A stretch of 64,000 nucleotides of DNA from Pelagibacterium sp. Lineage in GTDB: Bacteria; Pseudomonadota; Alphaproteobacteria; Rhizobiales; Devosiaceae. Both the position numbers and the translations under genes were made by a program. This document shows, piece by piece, positions 9,080-20,915 of this stretch. The stretch spans positions 1-64,000 of the forward strand of contig PBNW01000070.1 in the NCBI GenBank assembly GCA_002723255.1, read 5' to 3'. Below the pieces are notes generated by a model. The model saw nothing but the letters and a program-made list of their open reading frames with translations, was not told where the DNA came from and did not search any database. Numbering within the stretch: position 1 is the first letter of the stretch; each line of letters begins with the position of its first letter.

Positions 9080-9708
9080 AGCACGTCCTTCACGAATTTG
9101 GCAAAGGCGCGGGCGCGATGGGACAGGCCTTCCTTGCCAGGGGCCCAGGAATGTTTTTCCTCGGCGCTCATCTGGCCGAACGTTTTCTCATATCCATCGG
9201 GCTTGAACATGGGGTCATAGCCGTGCCCCGAATCCCCGACGGGCGGCCAGACCAGCGTGCCGGGCGCCAGCCCCTCGAAAATCATGTCGGTACCGTCGGG
9301 TAGGGCGAGGCAGAGGACGGCATTGAACTGGGCCGTGCGTTGATTGGGCTCGGTCGCGCCCTTTTCGACGAGCAGATCCTGCACCTTTTGCATGGCGTTG
9401 GTGAAATTGCGCGGCACACCGGCCCAGTCGGCGGTGTAAACCCCGGGCTGGCCGTCGAGCGCGTCGACCGAAATGCCCGAATCGTCGGAAAGGGCGATTT
9501 CGCCTGTGGCTTTCGCGGCTGCATGGGCTTTGAGGCGCGCATTCTCGATGAATGTGGTGCCGGTTTCTTCAGGCTCAGGCAGGCCCAGATCGCCGGCCGA
9601 GACGATATCGAGGCCGAAGTCTTTCAGCATGTCCTGAAATTCGACCAGCTTGCCCTTGTTGTGGGTGGCCAGAACCAGCCGGTCGCCGCGCTTGAGCCTG
9701 ATGGTCAT
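9076..9708 (-). CDS. rdgB: RdgB/HAM1 non-canonical purine NTP pyrophosphatase
   Basis: The protein has 210 residues. It hydrolyses ITP, dITP and XTP to monophosphates to keep deaminated purines out of nucleic acids. Family motifs are [18 protein letters not shown] (substrate-binding TxNxxK), [34 protein letters not shown] (catalytic Asp region), [15 protein letters not shown] and [10 protein letters not shown]. Its start overlaps rph and its stop overlaps hemW (ATGA in both cases), so the three are one operon. Confidence 0.95.
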   Translation of the reverse strand: MTIRLKRGDRLVLATHNKGKLVEFQDMLKDFGLDIVSAGDLGLPEPEETGTTFIENARLKAHAAAKATGEIALSDDSGISVDALDGQPGVYTADWAGVPRNFTNAMQKVQDLLVEKGATEPNQRTAQFNAVLCLALPDGTDMIFEGLAPGTLVWPPVGDSGHGYDPMFKPDGYEKTFGQMSAEEKHSWAPGKEGLSHRARAFAKFVKDVL

Positions 9709-10424
9709 GACGCCCCCAACACGGCGCGCTGGAGTTCGACCAGTTCGGCGATGCCTTTCTGGGCAAGCCCGATCAGTTCGGCCAGCTCCTGGGTGGAAAA
9801 GGGCTCGGCTTCGGCCGTCCCCTGGATTTCGACGAACTTGCCCGAGCCGGTCAGAACGAAATTGGCGTCGGTATCGGCCTCGCTGTCTTCGAGATAATCG
9901 AGATCAAGCACCGGGGTGCCGCGATAGACACCGCACGAGACGGCAGCCACATGGTCGCGGATCGGATCGCCCTTCAACAGCGAGCGTTCCTTCATCCAGA
10001 AGACCGCTTCCGAGAGCGCAACAAAGGCGCCGGTGATCGACGCTGTGCGCGTGCCGCCATCGGCTTCAAGCACGTCGCAGTCGAGAACGATCTGGTTTTC
10101 GCCCAAAGCCTGCATGTCGACAACGGCACGCAGGGAGCGCCCGATCAGACGCTGGATCTCCTGGGTGCGGCCCGATTGTTTGCCCGCGGTCGCCTCGCGG
10201 CGGGTGCGCGAGCCGGTGGCACGGGGCAGCATGCCGTATTCGGCCGTCACCCAACCAAGACCCTGTCCGCGCCGCCAGGGCGGAAGCGAGGTCTCGACGC
10301 TGGCGGTGCACAGAACGCGGGTGCGCCCGAATGCAACGAGGCACGAGCCCTCCGCCTGCGGCGCGACGCCCCGTTCAATCGTTACATCGCGCATCTGATC
10401 GCTTGCCCGTCCGCTTGGCCGCAT
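9705..10424 (-). CDS. rph: Ribonuclease PH
   Basis: The protein has 239 residues. It is a phosphorolytic 3'-5' exoribonuclease that trims tRNA 3' ends. Motifs are [54 protein letters not shown] (phosphate site), [30 protein letters not shown] and [18 protein letters not shown]. It is divergent from hrcA, the standard neighbour in Rhizobiales. It is the first gene of rph-rdgB-hemW. Confidence 0.96.
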   Translation of the reverse strand: MRPSGRASDQMRDVTIERGVAPQAEGSCLVAFGRTRVLCTASVETSLPPWRRGQGLGWVTAEYGMLPRATGSRTRREATAGKQSGRTQEIQRLIGRSLRAVVDMQALGENQIVLDCDVLEADGGTRTASITGAFVALSEAVFWMKERSLLKGDPIRDHVAAVSCGVYRGTPVLDLDYLEDSEADTDANFVLTGSGKFVEIQGTAEAEPFSTQELAELIGLAQKGIAELVELQRAVLGAS

Positions 10425-10507
10425 AAAAACTGTCTTCCCGGTGTCTGTTGGCTGATATGGTTACCAGCCTCTTAACCGTTCGAGAAGGCCGGAACAAGCG
10501 CGCCTCA

Positions 10508-10538
10508 CTTGGCGGTACCCTGGTTTTCTCCTACTTAG
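10508..10538 (+). promoter_or_regulatory. Candidate RpoH (sigma-32) promoter for hrcA
   Basis: CTTG (10508-10511) is followed after 18 bases by CCTACTTAG (10530-10538), 6 of 7 positions of the alphaproteobacterial heat-shock -10 form CYTATNT. It lies 110 bases before hrcA. It is the weakest of the three heat-shock-like promoters here but has the same 18-base spacing. No CIRCE operator was seen next to it. Confidence 0.4.
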
Positions 10539-10647
10539 TTAATGGCAATCGAAACAAAGACAGCTTGCGGCGCCACGGCATGGCATCTTGAGTGGGTCGC
10601 GCGGTCGAACCGAAAAAACCTGCAACTTTTTCTGACCGCGCTCCGGA

Positions 10648-11745
10648 ATGGTGAATATGGACAGAAACACGATAAATTCGTCAGAATTTTTAGAGGCACT
10701 TTCGACACGCAGTCAGGACATCTTCCGGCGGCTGGTCGAGCGTTATCTGGAAACCGGCGAACCCATCGGGTCGCGGGCCATTTCCAAGATGCTCGACATG
10801 CAGCTTTCCCCGGCCTCGGTGCGCAATGTGATGGCCGACCTCGAGGAGCTGGGCCTGATTGCCGCGCCGCACACTTCGGCGGGGCGGGCTCCCACCCAGG
10901 AGGGGTTGCGGTTTTTCGTCGACGCCATGCTCGAAGTGGGGGCCGTGGACGAAACCGAGCGCGACCAGATCTCGCGCACCGTTTCGGGTGGAAGCCGGTC
11001 GGGACGGGTCGAGGACCTGCTCAACGAAGCGAGCGCCCTGCTTTCAGGCCTTTCGCACGGCGCGGGCATGGTCATTGCCGCAAAGGCCGACATGGTGCTC
11101 AAGCATGTCGAATTCGTCCGGCTCGATCCTGAGCGGGCCATGGCCATTCTTGTGGGAGAAGACGGACAGGTCGAAAACCGCATCATCGCCCTGCCGCCGG
11201 GGCTGACGGCGAGCGCCCTGACCCAGGCGTCCAATTTTCTCGCCCATCATATCGTGGGCAAGACGCTGCAGCAGGCGCGCGATTCGATCCGCCAGCAATC
11301 GGAAAACCAGCGCGCCGAACTCGATGCCATCGCGCAACGGCTTGTGGATTCCGGGCTCGCCTCGATGATCGAGGCCGATACGTCCGCTCCGACGCTGATC
11401 GTGCGGGGCCGGGCCAACCTGATCGATGACACGATGGCGTCCGACGATCTGGCCCGGGTGCGCCAATTGTTCGACGAGATCGAAACCAAGCAGGGGTTGA
11501 TCGATCTGTTGAACGATGCGGAAACCGCCCAGGGGGTGCGCATCTTTATCGGTTCGGAAAACAAGCTGTTTTCGCTCTCGGGCTCGTCGGTCGTGCTTTC
11601 GCCCTACAAGGACGCCAATGACAAGGTTGTGGGGGTGCTGGGGGTTATCGGGCCGACACGGCTCAATTATGCGCGCATCGTCCCGGTAGTCGATTACACG
11701 GCGCATGTGGTTTCAAAGCTGATTTCGCGAAAGGGCGAGCTTTAG
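10648..11745 (+). CDS. hrcA: Heat-inducible transcription repressor HrcA
   Basis: The protein has 365 residues, full length for alphaproteobacterial HrcA. It represses chaperonin genes by binding CIRCE operators. The N-terminal winged helix shows RSQDIFRRLVERYLETGEPIGS, SRAISKMLDMQLSPASVRNVMADLEELGLI and HTSAGRAPTQEGLRFFVDAM. The C-terminal HrcA domain ends GVLGVIGPTRLNYARIVPVVDYTA. The ATG at 10648 is kept; an ATG at 10657 would remove three residues. It heads the block hrcA-grpE-dnaK-dnaJ. Confidence 0.95.
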   Translation: MVNMDRNTINSSEFLEALSTRSQDIFRRLVERYLETGEPIGSRAISKMLDMQLSPASVRNVMADLEELGLIAAPHTSAGRAPTQEGLRFFVDAMLEVGAVDETERDQISRTVSGGSRSGRVEDLLNEASALLSGLSHGAGMVIAAKADMVLKHVEFVRLDPERAMAILVGEDGQVENRIIALPPGLTASALTQASNFLAHHIVGKTLQQARDSIRQQSENQRAELDAIAQRLVDSGLASMIEADTSAPTLIVRGRANLIDDTMASDDLARVRQLFDEIETKQGLIDLLNDAETAQGVRIFIGSENKLFSLSGSSVVLSPYKDANDKVVGVLGVIGPTRLNYARIVPVVDYTAHVVSKLISRKGEL

Positions 11746-11791
11746 GGCCTGTCAGGCTCGAGCTTTGATTTGTCGGCTTTTTGCCACGAGG

Positions 11792-11822
11792 CTTGAAAAA
11801 TTTCCGCCCTTGGCCGATATGG
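11792..11822 (+). promoter_or_regulatory. Candidate RpoH promoter for grpE
   Basis: CTTGAAAA begins at 11792 and CCGATATGG at 11814, 18 bases after CTTG. The -35 matches the CTTGAA heat-shock consensus fully and the -10 fits CYTATNT at 6 of 7 positions. It lies about 40 bases before the grpE start codon, just past the hrcA stop. Confidence 0.6.
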
Positions 11823-11861
11823 CAGCCAAGCTTAATTTCCCCAATCGTTGAAAGAGCAATG

Positions 11862-12488
11862 ATGAGCGACGACAACACGACGCCAGAGCCGAACGACGAC
11901 ATCGATCCGCGCCCCGACGCCGAAGAGGCCGAAGCGGTTTCCACCGAGCCGACGGCTGAAGAGCGCATTGCCCAGCTCGAGGCCGAAAAGGACCAGCTGC
12001 GTGACCAGGTGCTGCGCACCGCCGCTGAAATGGACAATCTGCGCAAGCGCACCGAGCGTGAAGTTTCCGACACGCGCTCTTATGCCATTGCCGGGTTTGC
12101 CCGCGACATGCTGGTGGCCACCGACAATCTCTCGCGTGCCCTTATGGTCATTCCCGCCGAATTGCGGGAAAACGCCGACGGGACACTCAAATCCCTGATC
12201 GAGGGGATCGAGATGACCGAGCGCGAAATGCAGCGGCTCTTGCAAAAGAACGGCGTGACACCGATCGTGGCGGAGGGCGAAAAGTTCGATCCCCACCGCC
12301 ATCAGGCCATGTTTGAGGTGCCCGATGCCTCGGTGCCCGAGGGCACTGTGGTTCAGGTGGTCCAGACCGGATACGCCATCGGCGAGCGCGTGTTGCGCCC
12401 GGCCATGGTGGGAGTCGCCAAGGGCGGCAACAAACCGGCCCCCAAACCCGACGCCGAACCCGGTGAAGGGCTCGACACATCGGCCTGA
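11862..12488 (+). CDS. grpE: Nucleotide exchange factor GrpE
   Basis: The protein has 208 residues. It releases ADP from DnaK and acts as a thermosensor. It has an acidic N-terminal tail, then a coiled coil ([19 protein letters not shown] and [20 protein letters not shown]) and the beta-domain with [32 protein letters not shown] and AMVGVAKG. The start is taken at ATG 11862 in an ATGATG pair after GAAAGAG. A longer frame back to 11781 overlaps the promoter and is not supported. Confidence 0.95.
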   Translation: MSDDNTTPEPNDDIDPRPDAEEAEAVSTEPTAEERIAQLEAEKDQLRDQVLRTAAEMDNLRKRTEREVSDTRSYAIAGFARDMLVATDNLSRALMVIPAELRENADGTLKSLIEGIEMTEREMQRLLQKNGVTPIVAEGEKFDPHRHQAMFEVPDASVPEGTVVQVVQTGYAIGERVLRPAMVGVAKGGNKPAPKPDAEPGEGLDTSA

Positions 12489-12516
12489 CAAAATTTGATG
12501 CAAAGCGGGGGGCGTG

Positions 12517-12547
12517 CTTGAAGGGCCCTCCCCCCCTCCTTATATAG
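12517..12547 (+). promoter_or_regulatory. Candidate RpoH promoter for dnaK
   Basis: CTTGAA (CTTG at 12517-12520), an 18-base spacer, and CTTATATAG (12539-12547), a perfect CYTATNT -10. It lies about 140 bases before dnaK, leaving a long leader. It is the best of the three heat-shock-like promoters in this block. Confidence 0.65.
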
Positions 12548-12687
12548 CCAGCAAGCCCGGGAAACCGGGCCAAATCCATCCCCCAGAGGGGTCCGGCACG
12601 ACCGATCAATGCGATGCCGCAACGTGAATGGGCGCGTTGAGGGGTCAGGGCCAAATTTAGGACTCGCTCGAGAAATGAGGTTTCGGA

Positions 12688-14601
<1,914 letters not shown>

Positions 14602-14623
14602 AGCCTTTGCCCTGAAACCGATC

Positions 14624-14645
14624 AGTGCCGCCTTCGGGCGGCACT
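14624..14645 (+). terminator. Intrinsic terminator after dnaK
   Basis: AGTGCCGCC (14624-14632) pairs with GGGCGGCACT around a TTC loop, followed by TGTTATTT. It lies 23 bases past the dnaK stop, so dnaJ may be mostly transcribed separately or by read-through. Confidence 0.65.
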
Positions 14646-14661
14646 GTTATTTCCGGGCGCC

Positions 14662-14677
14662 AGTTTCACGTGAATCA
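14662..14677. promoter_or_regulatory. parS-like site, distal copy
   Basis: AGTTTCACGTGAATCA matches the parS consensus at 14 of 16 positions with an intact CACGTGAA core. It lies in the dnaK-dnaJ gap, about 22 kb from the candidate origin. Confidence 0.5.
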
Positions 14678-14700
14678 CCGGTGAGCGCTGGTCTTTTCGC

Positions 14701-14722
14701 CGCTGCCTATGGTAACAGGCAG
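14701..14722. repeat. Perfect hairpin in the dnaK-dnaJ gap
   Basis: GCTGCCT (14701-14707) and AGGCAGC (14716-14722) form a 7-base stem with an 8-base loop. No T-run follows, so it is not an obvious terminator. It could be an operator or a leader structure for dnaJ. Confidence 0.35.
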
Positions 14723-14873
14723 CAACGATGATTACCTAAGCGCACGACGGGTTCTGACCGTTGCCGGTCCCAAGAGAGATGCGTCATGACAAGAACGGTT
14801 GGTTTGGCACAAGAGATGATCTTGCATCCGTCCATTTTCTGCCCCTGCCGTGACACGGGGATAAACTAATCTC

Positions 14874-15998
14874 ATGAGCAAAGCCGATTTCTATTCCGTG
14901 CTCGGGGTCGAAAAAACCTGTGACGCCGCCGGGCTCAAATCCGCCTATCGCAAGCTGGCCATGCAGTATCACCCGGATCGCAATCCGGGGGACACCGAGG
15001 CCGAGCACAAGTTCAAGGAAGTTTCCGAAGCCTACGACACGCTCAAGGACCCGCAAAAGCGCGCGGCCTATGACCGGTTTGGCCACGCGGCTTTCAATGG
15101 CGGCGGTGGCGGTGCCCAGGGGTTCGGGAATGATTTTTCCTCCTCGATGTCCGATATTTTCGAGGACATTTTCGGGGAATTCATGGGTGGCGCACGCGGC
15201 CAGCGTTCCCGCGACGGCCGCCAGCGCGGCTCGGATCTGCGCTACAATCTCGAAATCACCCTCGAAGACGCCTTTGCGGGCACCACTGTCGATATCGACG
15301 TGCCATCCCTGATCGGGTGCGAGACGTGCGAGGGGACGGGCGCCAAGCCGGGCACCGGGTTTTCGACCTGCCGCATGTGCGGCGGGCACGGCAAGGTGCG
15401 CGCAGCGCAAGGATTCTTTACCATTCAGCAGACCTGCCCCCAATGCCACGGGCGTGGGGAAACCATGGACCAGCCTTGCACCGACTGCCACGGGCAAGGC
15501 CGCCGGCAGACCTCGCGTACGCTCTCGGTCGATGTTCCCAAGGGAATCGAGGACGGCACGCGCATTCGTCTGGGTGGGGAAGGCGAGGCGGGATTGCGCG
15601 GCGGACCGGCCGGCGATCTCTACATCTTCGTTTCAGTCAGACCGCACCAGCTGTTCCAGCGCGACGGCGCCGATCTTTTCGCCAAGGTGCCCATTTCGAT
15701 GATCACAGCGGCCCTGGGCGGCGAGTTCGAAGTGCCGACGCTCGAAGGCAGCCGTGCCAAGGTCAAGGTCAACGAAGGCACCCAGCCCGGCCAGCGCGTG
15801 CGGCTCAAGGGCAAGGGCATGCCGGTGCTGCGCAGCCAGCAGGTTGGTGACCTTTACGTCCAGCTCGAGGTGGAAACCCCGCAAAAACTCTCAAAGCGGC
15901 AGCGCGAACTGCTCGAAGAATTCGAAACGCTTTCCAACCGCGACACCTCGCCGGGTTCGGAAGGGTTTTTCGACAAGCTCAAGACAATGTTCCACTGA
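14874..15998 (+). CDS. dnaJ: Chaperone DnaJ (Hsp40, type I)
   Basis: The protein has 374 residues. The J domain (about 1-68) has [10 protein letters not shown], the YHPDRNPGD motif carrying HPD, and [21 protein letters not shown] Gly/Phe-rich stretch follows ([18 protein letters not shown]). The zinc-binding domain holds four CxxCxGxG modules ([32 protein letters not shown]). The C-terminal substrate domains include [22 protein letters not shown]. It stimulates DnaK ATPase and delivers clients. Confidence 0.97.
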   Translation: MSKADFYSVLGVEKTCDAAGLKSAYRKLAMQYHPDRNPGDTEAEHKFKEVSEAYDTLKDPQKRAAYDRFGHAAFNGGGGGAQGFGNDFSSSMSDIFEDIFGEFMGGARGQRSRDGRQRGSDLRYNLEITLEDAFAGTTVDIDVPSLIGCETCEGTGAKPGTGFSTCRMCGGHGKVRAAQGFFTIQQTCPQCHGRGETMDQPCTDCHGQGRRQTSRTLSVDVPKGIEDGTRIRLGGEGEAGLRGGPAGDLYIFVSVRPHQLFQRDGADLFAKVPISMITAALGGEFEVPTLEGSRAKVKVNEGTQPGQRVRLKGKGMPVLRSQQVGDLYVQLEVETPQKLSKRQRELLEEFETLSNRDTSPGSEGFFDKLKTMFH

Positions 15999-16022
15999 CG
16001 TCGGTTGGCTGGACCTTTTTTC

Positions 16023-16052
16023 AAAAGCCCTTCGCGTTGCGGAGGGCTTTTT
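16023..16052 (+). terminator. Intrinsic terminator after dnaJ
   Basis: AAAAGCCCTTCGC (16023-16035) pairs with GCGGAGGGCTTTTT around a short loop, with one G-T pair, and ends in a T-run. It lies 25 bases past the dnaJ stop. Confidence 0.85.
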
Positions 16053-16118
16053 GTATGTGAGCGGTTGCGGCGATCCAAATGGCCCGCTTAACTGCCGCCC
16101 ATCAACAAGGAGACACCA

Positions 16119-16670
16119 ATGGCTAGCGCCCTTACCCTTTGCGGCTCGATCCGCGCCGGATCGGTCAACAAGACGCTTCAGGACGCGGTGGACGCAAAGC
16201 TCAGCGAAGCCGGGGTCGCGGTCAATTCGATCACGCTCAAAGATTTCGAGATGCCGGTTTTCAATCAGGATCTCGAGCCTGACAATGTGCCCGAGGCCGC
16301 AGGACAACTGGCCGATCTGTTCCGATCCCACGACATCGTGTTTATCGCCACGCCCGAATACAATGGCGGGCTGCCGCCGCTGGTCGTCAACACGATCGCA
16401 TGGCTTTCCCGGCAAAAGCCTTCGCCCTTCCGGCATGCGGTGTTCGGGATCGGCGGGGTGTCCTCGGGGCGCTACGGGACCATATGGGCCCAGAGCCATT
16501 TGCGCGATTCGCTCTCCAAGATCGGCGCGCTGGTCGTGCCGACCCTGCTCGGCGTCGGTCCGGCTTCGAGCGCTTTCGCCGAGGACGGCTCGGTGGCAGA
16601 ATCGGGGGTCAGCACCAAGATCGACCAGCTGGTCAAAGAACTCACCCATTTTTCACGCGGCGGGATTTAG
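16119..16670 (+). CDS. NAD(P)H-dependent FMN reductase
   Basis: The protein has 183 residues with a flavodoxin-like fold: [18 protein letters not shown] (phosphate-binding loop), [25 protein letters not shown] (flavin-binding PEYN motif) and [21 protein letters not shown]. Members reduce FMN or quinones with NAD(P)H; the true substrate cannot be read from sequence. It is preceded by a terminator and a ribosome site (AAGGAG), and stands 71 bases ahead of pyrF. Confidence 0.88.
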   Translation: MASALTLCGSIRAGSVNKTLQDAVDAKLSEAGVAVNSITLKDFEMPVFNQDLEPDNVPEAAGQLADLFRSHDIVFIATPEYNGGLPPLVVNTIAWLSRQKPSPFRHAVFGIGGVSSGRYGTIWAQSHLRDSLSKIGALVVPTLLGVGPASSAFAEDGSVAESGVSTKIDQLVKELTHFSRGGI

Positions 16671-16741
16671 AGCCGGAGCTTGCGCTCGGGCCCAACTCAT
16701 GGCATCGAGCCTTGATACACCAAAGCACGCGGAGACATGGA

Positions 16742-17428
16742 ATGGCCGGTGACCTGATTGTCGGGCTCGATGTCGGGACACGCCGTGAAGCCGAGGACAT
16801 GATTTCCCGGCTCGATGGCATCGTCGATTTCTACAAGATCGGCTATCAGCTTTTCTATGGCGGCGACGGGCTGATCGTGGGCAAGGAATTGCTCAGGGCC
16901 GGCAAGCGCGTGTTTTTCGACCTCAAGCTCCTCGATATCGACAACACGATTGCAAAGGGCGTCGCGGCCATTGCCGAAACCGGCGCGACCATGCTCACGC
17001 TCCATGCCTATCCCAAGGCGATGGCGGCTGCAGTCAAGGCAGCCGAAGGGTCGTCGCTCTGCCTGCTGGGCGTCACCGTCCTCACCTCGATGGATCAGGC
17101 CGATCTCGATGATGCCGGCTATGGCGTTTCGGTTGCCGAGCTCGTGGCGCGTCGGGCGCGCCAGGCACGCGATGCGGGCATGGGCGGCGTCGTGGCCTCG
17201 GCCTTCGAGGCGCGGGCGGTGCGTGAGATCGTCGGGCCCGACATGGCCGTGGTGACCCCCGGTATCCGACCTGCCGGCGCGGACAGGGGAGACCAGAAGC
17301 GTGTGATGACACCGGCCGATGCGCTGGCGGCGGGCGCATCCCATCTTGTTGTGGCGCGGCCCATCATTGCCGCACCCAGCCCGCGCCAGAGCGCGCAGGC
17401 GGTGCTGGCCGAAATGCAGGCGGCGTAA
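16742..17428 (+). CDS. pyrF: Orotidine 5'-phosphate decarboxylase
   Basis: The protein has 228 residues, the last enzyme of UMP synthesis. The start is ATG 16742 after GCGGAGA, which gives [20 protein letters not shown]. Catalytic motifs are [31 protein letters not shown] (the Asp-Lys-Asp charge network), GVTVLTSMD and [20 protein letters not shown]. The longer frame upstream is read-through of the previous gene's region. dapB starts 12 bases after its stop. Confidence 0.96.
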   Translation: MAGDLIVGLDVGTRREAEDMISRLDGIVDFYKIGYQLFYGGDGLIVGKELLRAGKRVFFDLKLLDIDNTIAKGVAAIAETGATMLTLHAYPKAMAAAVKAAEGSSLCLLGVTVLTSMDQADLDDAGYGVSVAELVARRARQARDAGMGGVVASAFEARAVREIVGPDMAVVTPGIRPAGADRGDQKRVMTPADALAAGASHLVVARPIIAAPSPRQSAQAVLAEMQAA

Positions 17429-17440
17429 AGGGAAAACAGC

Positions 17441-18280
17441 ATGGCATTGAAAATCGGGGTTGTGGGCGCGGGCGGGCGCATGGGACAGACGGTTATCCGC
17501 GCCGTCGCGGCCCATGCCGGCATGACGCTCACAGCGGCTGCCGACCGGGACAATTCGAGCGTTTTGGGCAAGGATGCCGGCAGCCTTGTGGGGCTCGAAC
17601 CGCTGGGCGTTGCCATCGGGGACACGCCACTCGATATAGCCGACCATGTCGATGCCATCATCGATTTCACGGCGCCGCAATTGAGCGTCGCGCTGGCCCG
17701 TCGGGCCGCAGAGCGCAAGCTGATCCATATCATAGGGACAACCGGGTGTTCACCCGAGGACGATGCAGCGATCGCCAGAGCAGGGGGCGATGGCGCGCGG
17801 ATTGTCAAATCGGGCAATATGAGCCTTGGGGTGAACCTTTTGGCCGCATTGGTCAAAAGGACAGCGGCGAGCCTCGACATCGATTTCGACATCGAGATCC
17901 TTGAAATGCACCACCGCCACAAGGTGGACGCGTCTTCGGGCACAGCGCTGCTTCTGGGCGAGGCGGCGGCCGAGGGGCGCGGCATCGATCTGGCCGACCA
18001 TTCGGTCAAGGTGCGCGACGGGCACACCGGCGCGCGTGAACCTGGCTCCATCGGCTTTGCCACATTGCGCGGCGGCGGCATCGTGGGCGAGCATTCGGTT
18101 TTGTTTTCATCGATGGCCGAAACCCTTACCCTGTCCCATTCTGCGCGCGACCGGACGCTGTTTGCCGATGGAGCGCTTCGGGCTGCGCTGTGGGCCGCAG
18201 AACAGCCGGCGGGCCTTTATTCCATGGCCGATGTGCTCGGCCTGATCTGTAATGACCGCGTTATCGAACACGCGCAATGA
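17441..18280 (+). CDS. dapB: 4-hydroxy-tetrahydrodipicolinate reductase
   Basis: The protein has 279 residues. It makes tetrahydrodipicolinate in lysine and diaminopimelate synthesis. The Rossmann loop is [16 protein letters not shown]; further motifs are [56 protein letters not shown] (catalytic His and Lys) and [15 protein letters not shown]. It lies between pyrF and gpmA on the same strand with short gaps, so probably in one transcript. Confidence 0.96.
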   Translation: MALKIGVVGAGGRMGQTVIRAVAAHAGMTLTAAADRDNSSVLGKDAGSLVGLEPLGVAIGDTPLDIADHVDAIIDFTAPQLSVALARRAAERKLIHIIGTTGCSPEDDAAIARAGGDGARIVKSGNMSLGVNLLAALVKRTAASLDIDFDIEILEMHHRHKVDASSGTALLLGEAAAEGRGIDLADHSVKVRDGHTGAREPGSIGFATLRGGGIVGEHSVLFSSMAETLTLSHSARDRTLFADGALRAALWAAEQPAGLYSMADVLGLICNDRVIEHAQ

Positions 18281-18293
18281 CAAGGACTGATTT

Positions 18294-18908
18294 ATGACCG
18301 GCACGCTGATCCTCGTTCGCCATGGCCAGAGCGAATGGAATTTGAAAAACCTGTTCACCGGCTGGAAGAATCCCGGGCTGACCGATCTGGGGATCGAGGA
18401 AGCCAAAAAAGCCGGACAGGCCCTCAAGGCACGCGGGACCGTCCCGGACGCCTATTTCACATCCGCGCTGAGCCGCGCCCAGCGCACGCTCGACCTGATG
18501 CTCGAGGAAATGGGGATCACCGATCTCACCATCGTGCGCAGTCACAAACTCAACGAGCGTGACTATGGCGACCTTTCGGGGCTCAATAAGGACGATGCGC
18601 GGGAAAAATGGGGCGAGGAGCAGGTCCATATCTGGCGCCGCTCCTATGACGTGCCCCCGCCGGGCGGCGAAAGCCTCAAAGACACCGCGGCGCGGGTTCT
18701 GCCCTATTACGAAGCCGAGATCGCGCCGCTGCTCAAGGCCGGCAAGACCGTTCTGGTCACGGCGCATGGCAATTCGCTGCGGGCGCTTGTCATGAAACTT
18801 GAAGGGCTCGACGAAGAAGCGATCCTCAAGCGCGAAATCGCCACCGGGGCGCCCATCGTTTACGGGATCGACGAGAGCGGCGACCGGGTTTCGACCGAAG
18901 AGCTTTAA
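18294..18908 (+). CDS. gpmA: 2,3-bisphosphoglycerate-dependent phosphoglycerate mutase
   Basis: The protein has 204 residues, the short alphaproteobacterial form. The catalytic His is in [52 protein letters not shown] and [12 protein letters not shown] mark the dPGM subfamily, and [13 protein letters not shown] holds the second His. It interconverts 3- and 2-phosphoglycerate. Its 3' end overlaps the convergent permease gene by 4 bases. Confidence 0.95.
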   Translation: MTGTLILVRHGQSEWNLKNLFTGWKNPGLTDLGIEEAKKAGQALKARGTVPDAYFTSALSRAQRTLDLMLEEMGITDLTIVRSHKLNERDYGDLSGLNKDDAREKWGEEQVHIWRRSYDVPPPGGESLKDTAARVLPYYEAEIAPLLKAGKTVLVTAHGNSLRALVMKLEGLDEEAILKREIATGAPIVYGIDESGDRVSTEEL

Positions 18909-19921
18909 TCGACCTTTTCGGGCGTATCGCCCAGAACGTCACGGACATAAAGTTCAAGCACCAGCACGCGCAGCGCCGCAAGCAGGGGTGTGCCCAGCGC
19001 CACCCCGAGCGGCCCGAGGGCCACGCCCATAAACAGCAGGAAGATGATGGTCAGGGCCGGGGCGAGATTGACCACCCGATCCTGGATCAGCGGCGTTGTG
19101 ACATTGGCATCGAACTGCTGGATCAGGGTATAGCCGCCCAGAACGATCAGTGCCGTCGTCCAGTCCTGGCCGATCATCGACAGACCGATGGGAACGAAAG
19201 CAAGTATCGGCCCGACAAAGGGGATGAAGTTGAGAAGCCCCGCGATCAGACCGAGCGTTAGCCCATAAGACACGCCCATCACCAAAAGCAGCACCGTTGT
19301 CAGACCTCCGACGATGGCCATCAGCGCCAACTGGCCGACCAGCCAATGCTGTAGCGTCGTGCCGGCCTTGGCCAGCACCTCACGCGCCCGCGGGCGTGCC
19401 TCGATGGGCAGCAGGATGGCAAGCCCATCGCGATAGCGTTTGGGATCGATGGCAAGGAATATCCCTGTGAGAAAGACGATCACCATATTGGAGAGCAAAC
19501 CAAACCCGGTGCCCAGCACGGCACCGGCCCCGCCAAAGATCGTCTGGGGTTCGGGAATGGCTTCGACGATGTCGGTGACATCGAAGGTGCGCGCCACCGG
19601 CAGACCCCAATCGTTGAGCTGGCTCGCCACCATGTCCCAGGCTTCGGCCAATGCTCTTGAAAGCGCATCGAACTGGGTGACAATGGTCACCCCGCCGCCA
19701 ATCGCGGCGACAATGACGAGCACCACGACAAAAATCAGGGTCAGGATCACGGCGACGGCGCGCGGCAGAATGGGTACGAGCCGCATCAGGAGCCGGATGA
19801 GCGCGTCGAGAACAGCGGCCACGAGGACCGCCGCGAAAACGAGCATGATGATGTGCGCATAGAGCGCGGCAAGCACCAGCGCCAGAAGTCCGATAAATGC
19901 CAAAAAAATCGCGCGCGCCAA
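18905..19921 (-). CDS. AI-2E family transporter (TqsA/PerM-like permease)
   Basis: The protein has 338 residues with about eight membrane segments: three near the N-terminus, a soluble stretch (about 80-150), then five more. The hallmark of the family is [22 protein letters not shown] followed by [25 protein letters not shown] and [20 protein letters not shown]. Substrates differ among members (autoinducer-2, ions) and cannot be told here. Confidence 0.88.
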   Translation of the reverse strand: MARAIFLAFIGLLALVLAALYAHIIMLVFAAVLVAAVLDALIRLLMRLVPILPRAVAVILTLIFVVVLVIVAAIGGGVTIVTQFDALSRALAEAWDMVASQLNDWGLPVARTFDVTDIVEAIPEPQTIFGGAGAVLGTGFGLLSNMVIVFLTGIFLAIDPKRYRDGLAILLPIEARPRAREVLAKAGTTLQHWLVGQLALMAIVGGLTTVLLLVMGVSYGLTLGLIAGLLNFIPFVGPILAFVPIGLSMIGQDWTTALIVLGGYTLIQQFDANVTTPLIQDRVVNLAPALTIIFLLFMGVALGPLGVALGTPLLAALRVLVLELYVRDVLGDTPEKVD

Positions 19922-19981
19922 ATCAGCTCTCCGCCCCTTACGAAAAGCTAAGACTCGTGGGGCCCAAGAGTTCCAATTGCG

Positions 19982-20863
19982 CTATTGCGCCGAGACCAGC
20001 CCCGCTTCCCAGCCCAGAATGGCGCGCTTGCGCACGATGCCCCAATGGTAGCCGGTGAGCGCCCCGGTCGAACCCACGATGCGATGGCAGGGGACAACGA
20101 AGGAGATGGGGTTGCGCCCCACCGCCCGGCCAATGGCGCGGGCAGCATTGGGCCGGCCGACAGCGCGGGCCACCTCGCCATAGGTCGCGGCACGCCCGGC
20201 CGGAACCTTGAGCAGGGTTTCCCAGACCTTGATTTCGAACTGGGAGCCGATCATCACCAGCCGGATGGGCTGGTCGGGATCCCAGCGGTCGGGATCGAAG
20301 ATGCGGGCGGCGATGGGGGCAATGGCGGCATCGTCGCGCTTGTAGGCGGCATTGGGCCAGCGATTGGCCAGATCCTCGAACGCGTATTGTTCCTTGCCAT
20401 CATCGGCAAAGGAAATGCCGGCCACCCCATACTGGGTGACCATCAGGCACACCTTTCCGAACGGGGAGGGCGCATAGCCCCAGGCGACCTCCAGCCCCGC
20501 GCCCCTGGCACGGTAAACGCCCGGTGGCACCGCATCATAGGTCACGAACAGATCGTGAAGGCGTGACGGTCCGGAAAGACCCAGCTCGTAGGTCGTATCG
20601 AGCACGCTCATATTGTCACGCAGAAGTTTTCGCGCGTGGTCGAGGGCCACGGCCTGGGCAAAGCTTTTCGGCGTCAGCCCGCACCAGCGGCGGAACATAT
20701 CGACCAGCTGGCGCTCGGTCATCGAGAGCGCATTGGCCAGTCCGGCGATATCGGATGCTTCGGGGCCGGGCATCGAGAGGTATTCGATGGCCTGCGCGAT
20801 GGTGCGATAGGTCTCGTCGGTGGTCATATCGGGAAGCTGTGAAATTGCTGTCATCTCGTTCAT
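19982..20863 (-). CDS. Ada-like protein: AraC-type HTH fused to O6-alkylguanine-DNA alkyltransferase
   Basis: The protein has 293 residues. It has an AraC-type helix-turn-helix (about 18-118: ALSMTERQLVDMFRRWCGLTPKSF, then SVLDTTYELGLSGPSRLHDLF), followed by a methyltransferase N-domain and the C-terminal alkyl-acceptor domain (VWETLLKVPAGRAATYGEVA, then the PCHRIV active site with Cys259). It lacks the N-terminal zinc domain of E. coli Ada that takes methyl groups from phosphotriesters, so it should repair O6-methylguanine but may be regulated differently. Confidence 0.9.
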   Translation of the reverse strand: MNEMTAISQLPDMTTDETYRTIAQAIEYLSMPGPEASDIAGLANALSMTERQLVDMFRRWCGLTPKSFAQAVALDHARKLLRDNMSVLDTTYELGLSGPSRLHDLFVTYDAVPPGVYRARGAGLEVAWGYAPSPFGKVCLMVTQYGVAGISFADDGKEQYAFEDLANRWPNAAYKRDDAAIAPIAARIFDPDRWDPDQPIRLVMIGSQFEIKVWETLLKVPAGRAATYGEVARAVGRPNAARAIGRAVGRNPISFVVPCHRIVGSTGALTGYHWGIVRKRAILGWEAGLVSAQ

Positions 20864-20915
20864 GGGTTCACACTATCGACCGATGGCCCGCCCGACGACC
20901 CGATTTTTACACCGA

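Noticed and set aside
10425-10647. CIRCE operator upstream of hrcA
   Set aside because: No TTAGCACTC-N9-GAGTGCTAA or close variant was found in the gap, nor upstream of dnaK.
14784-14867. 27-codon ORF (MTRTVGLAQEM...) upstream of dnaJ as a leader peptide
   Set aside because: It has only a weak ribosome site, no similarity known to me, and no coupling to dnaJ; chance ORFs of this size are common.
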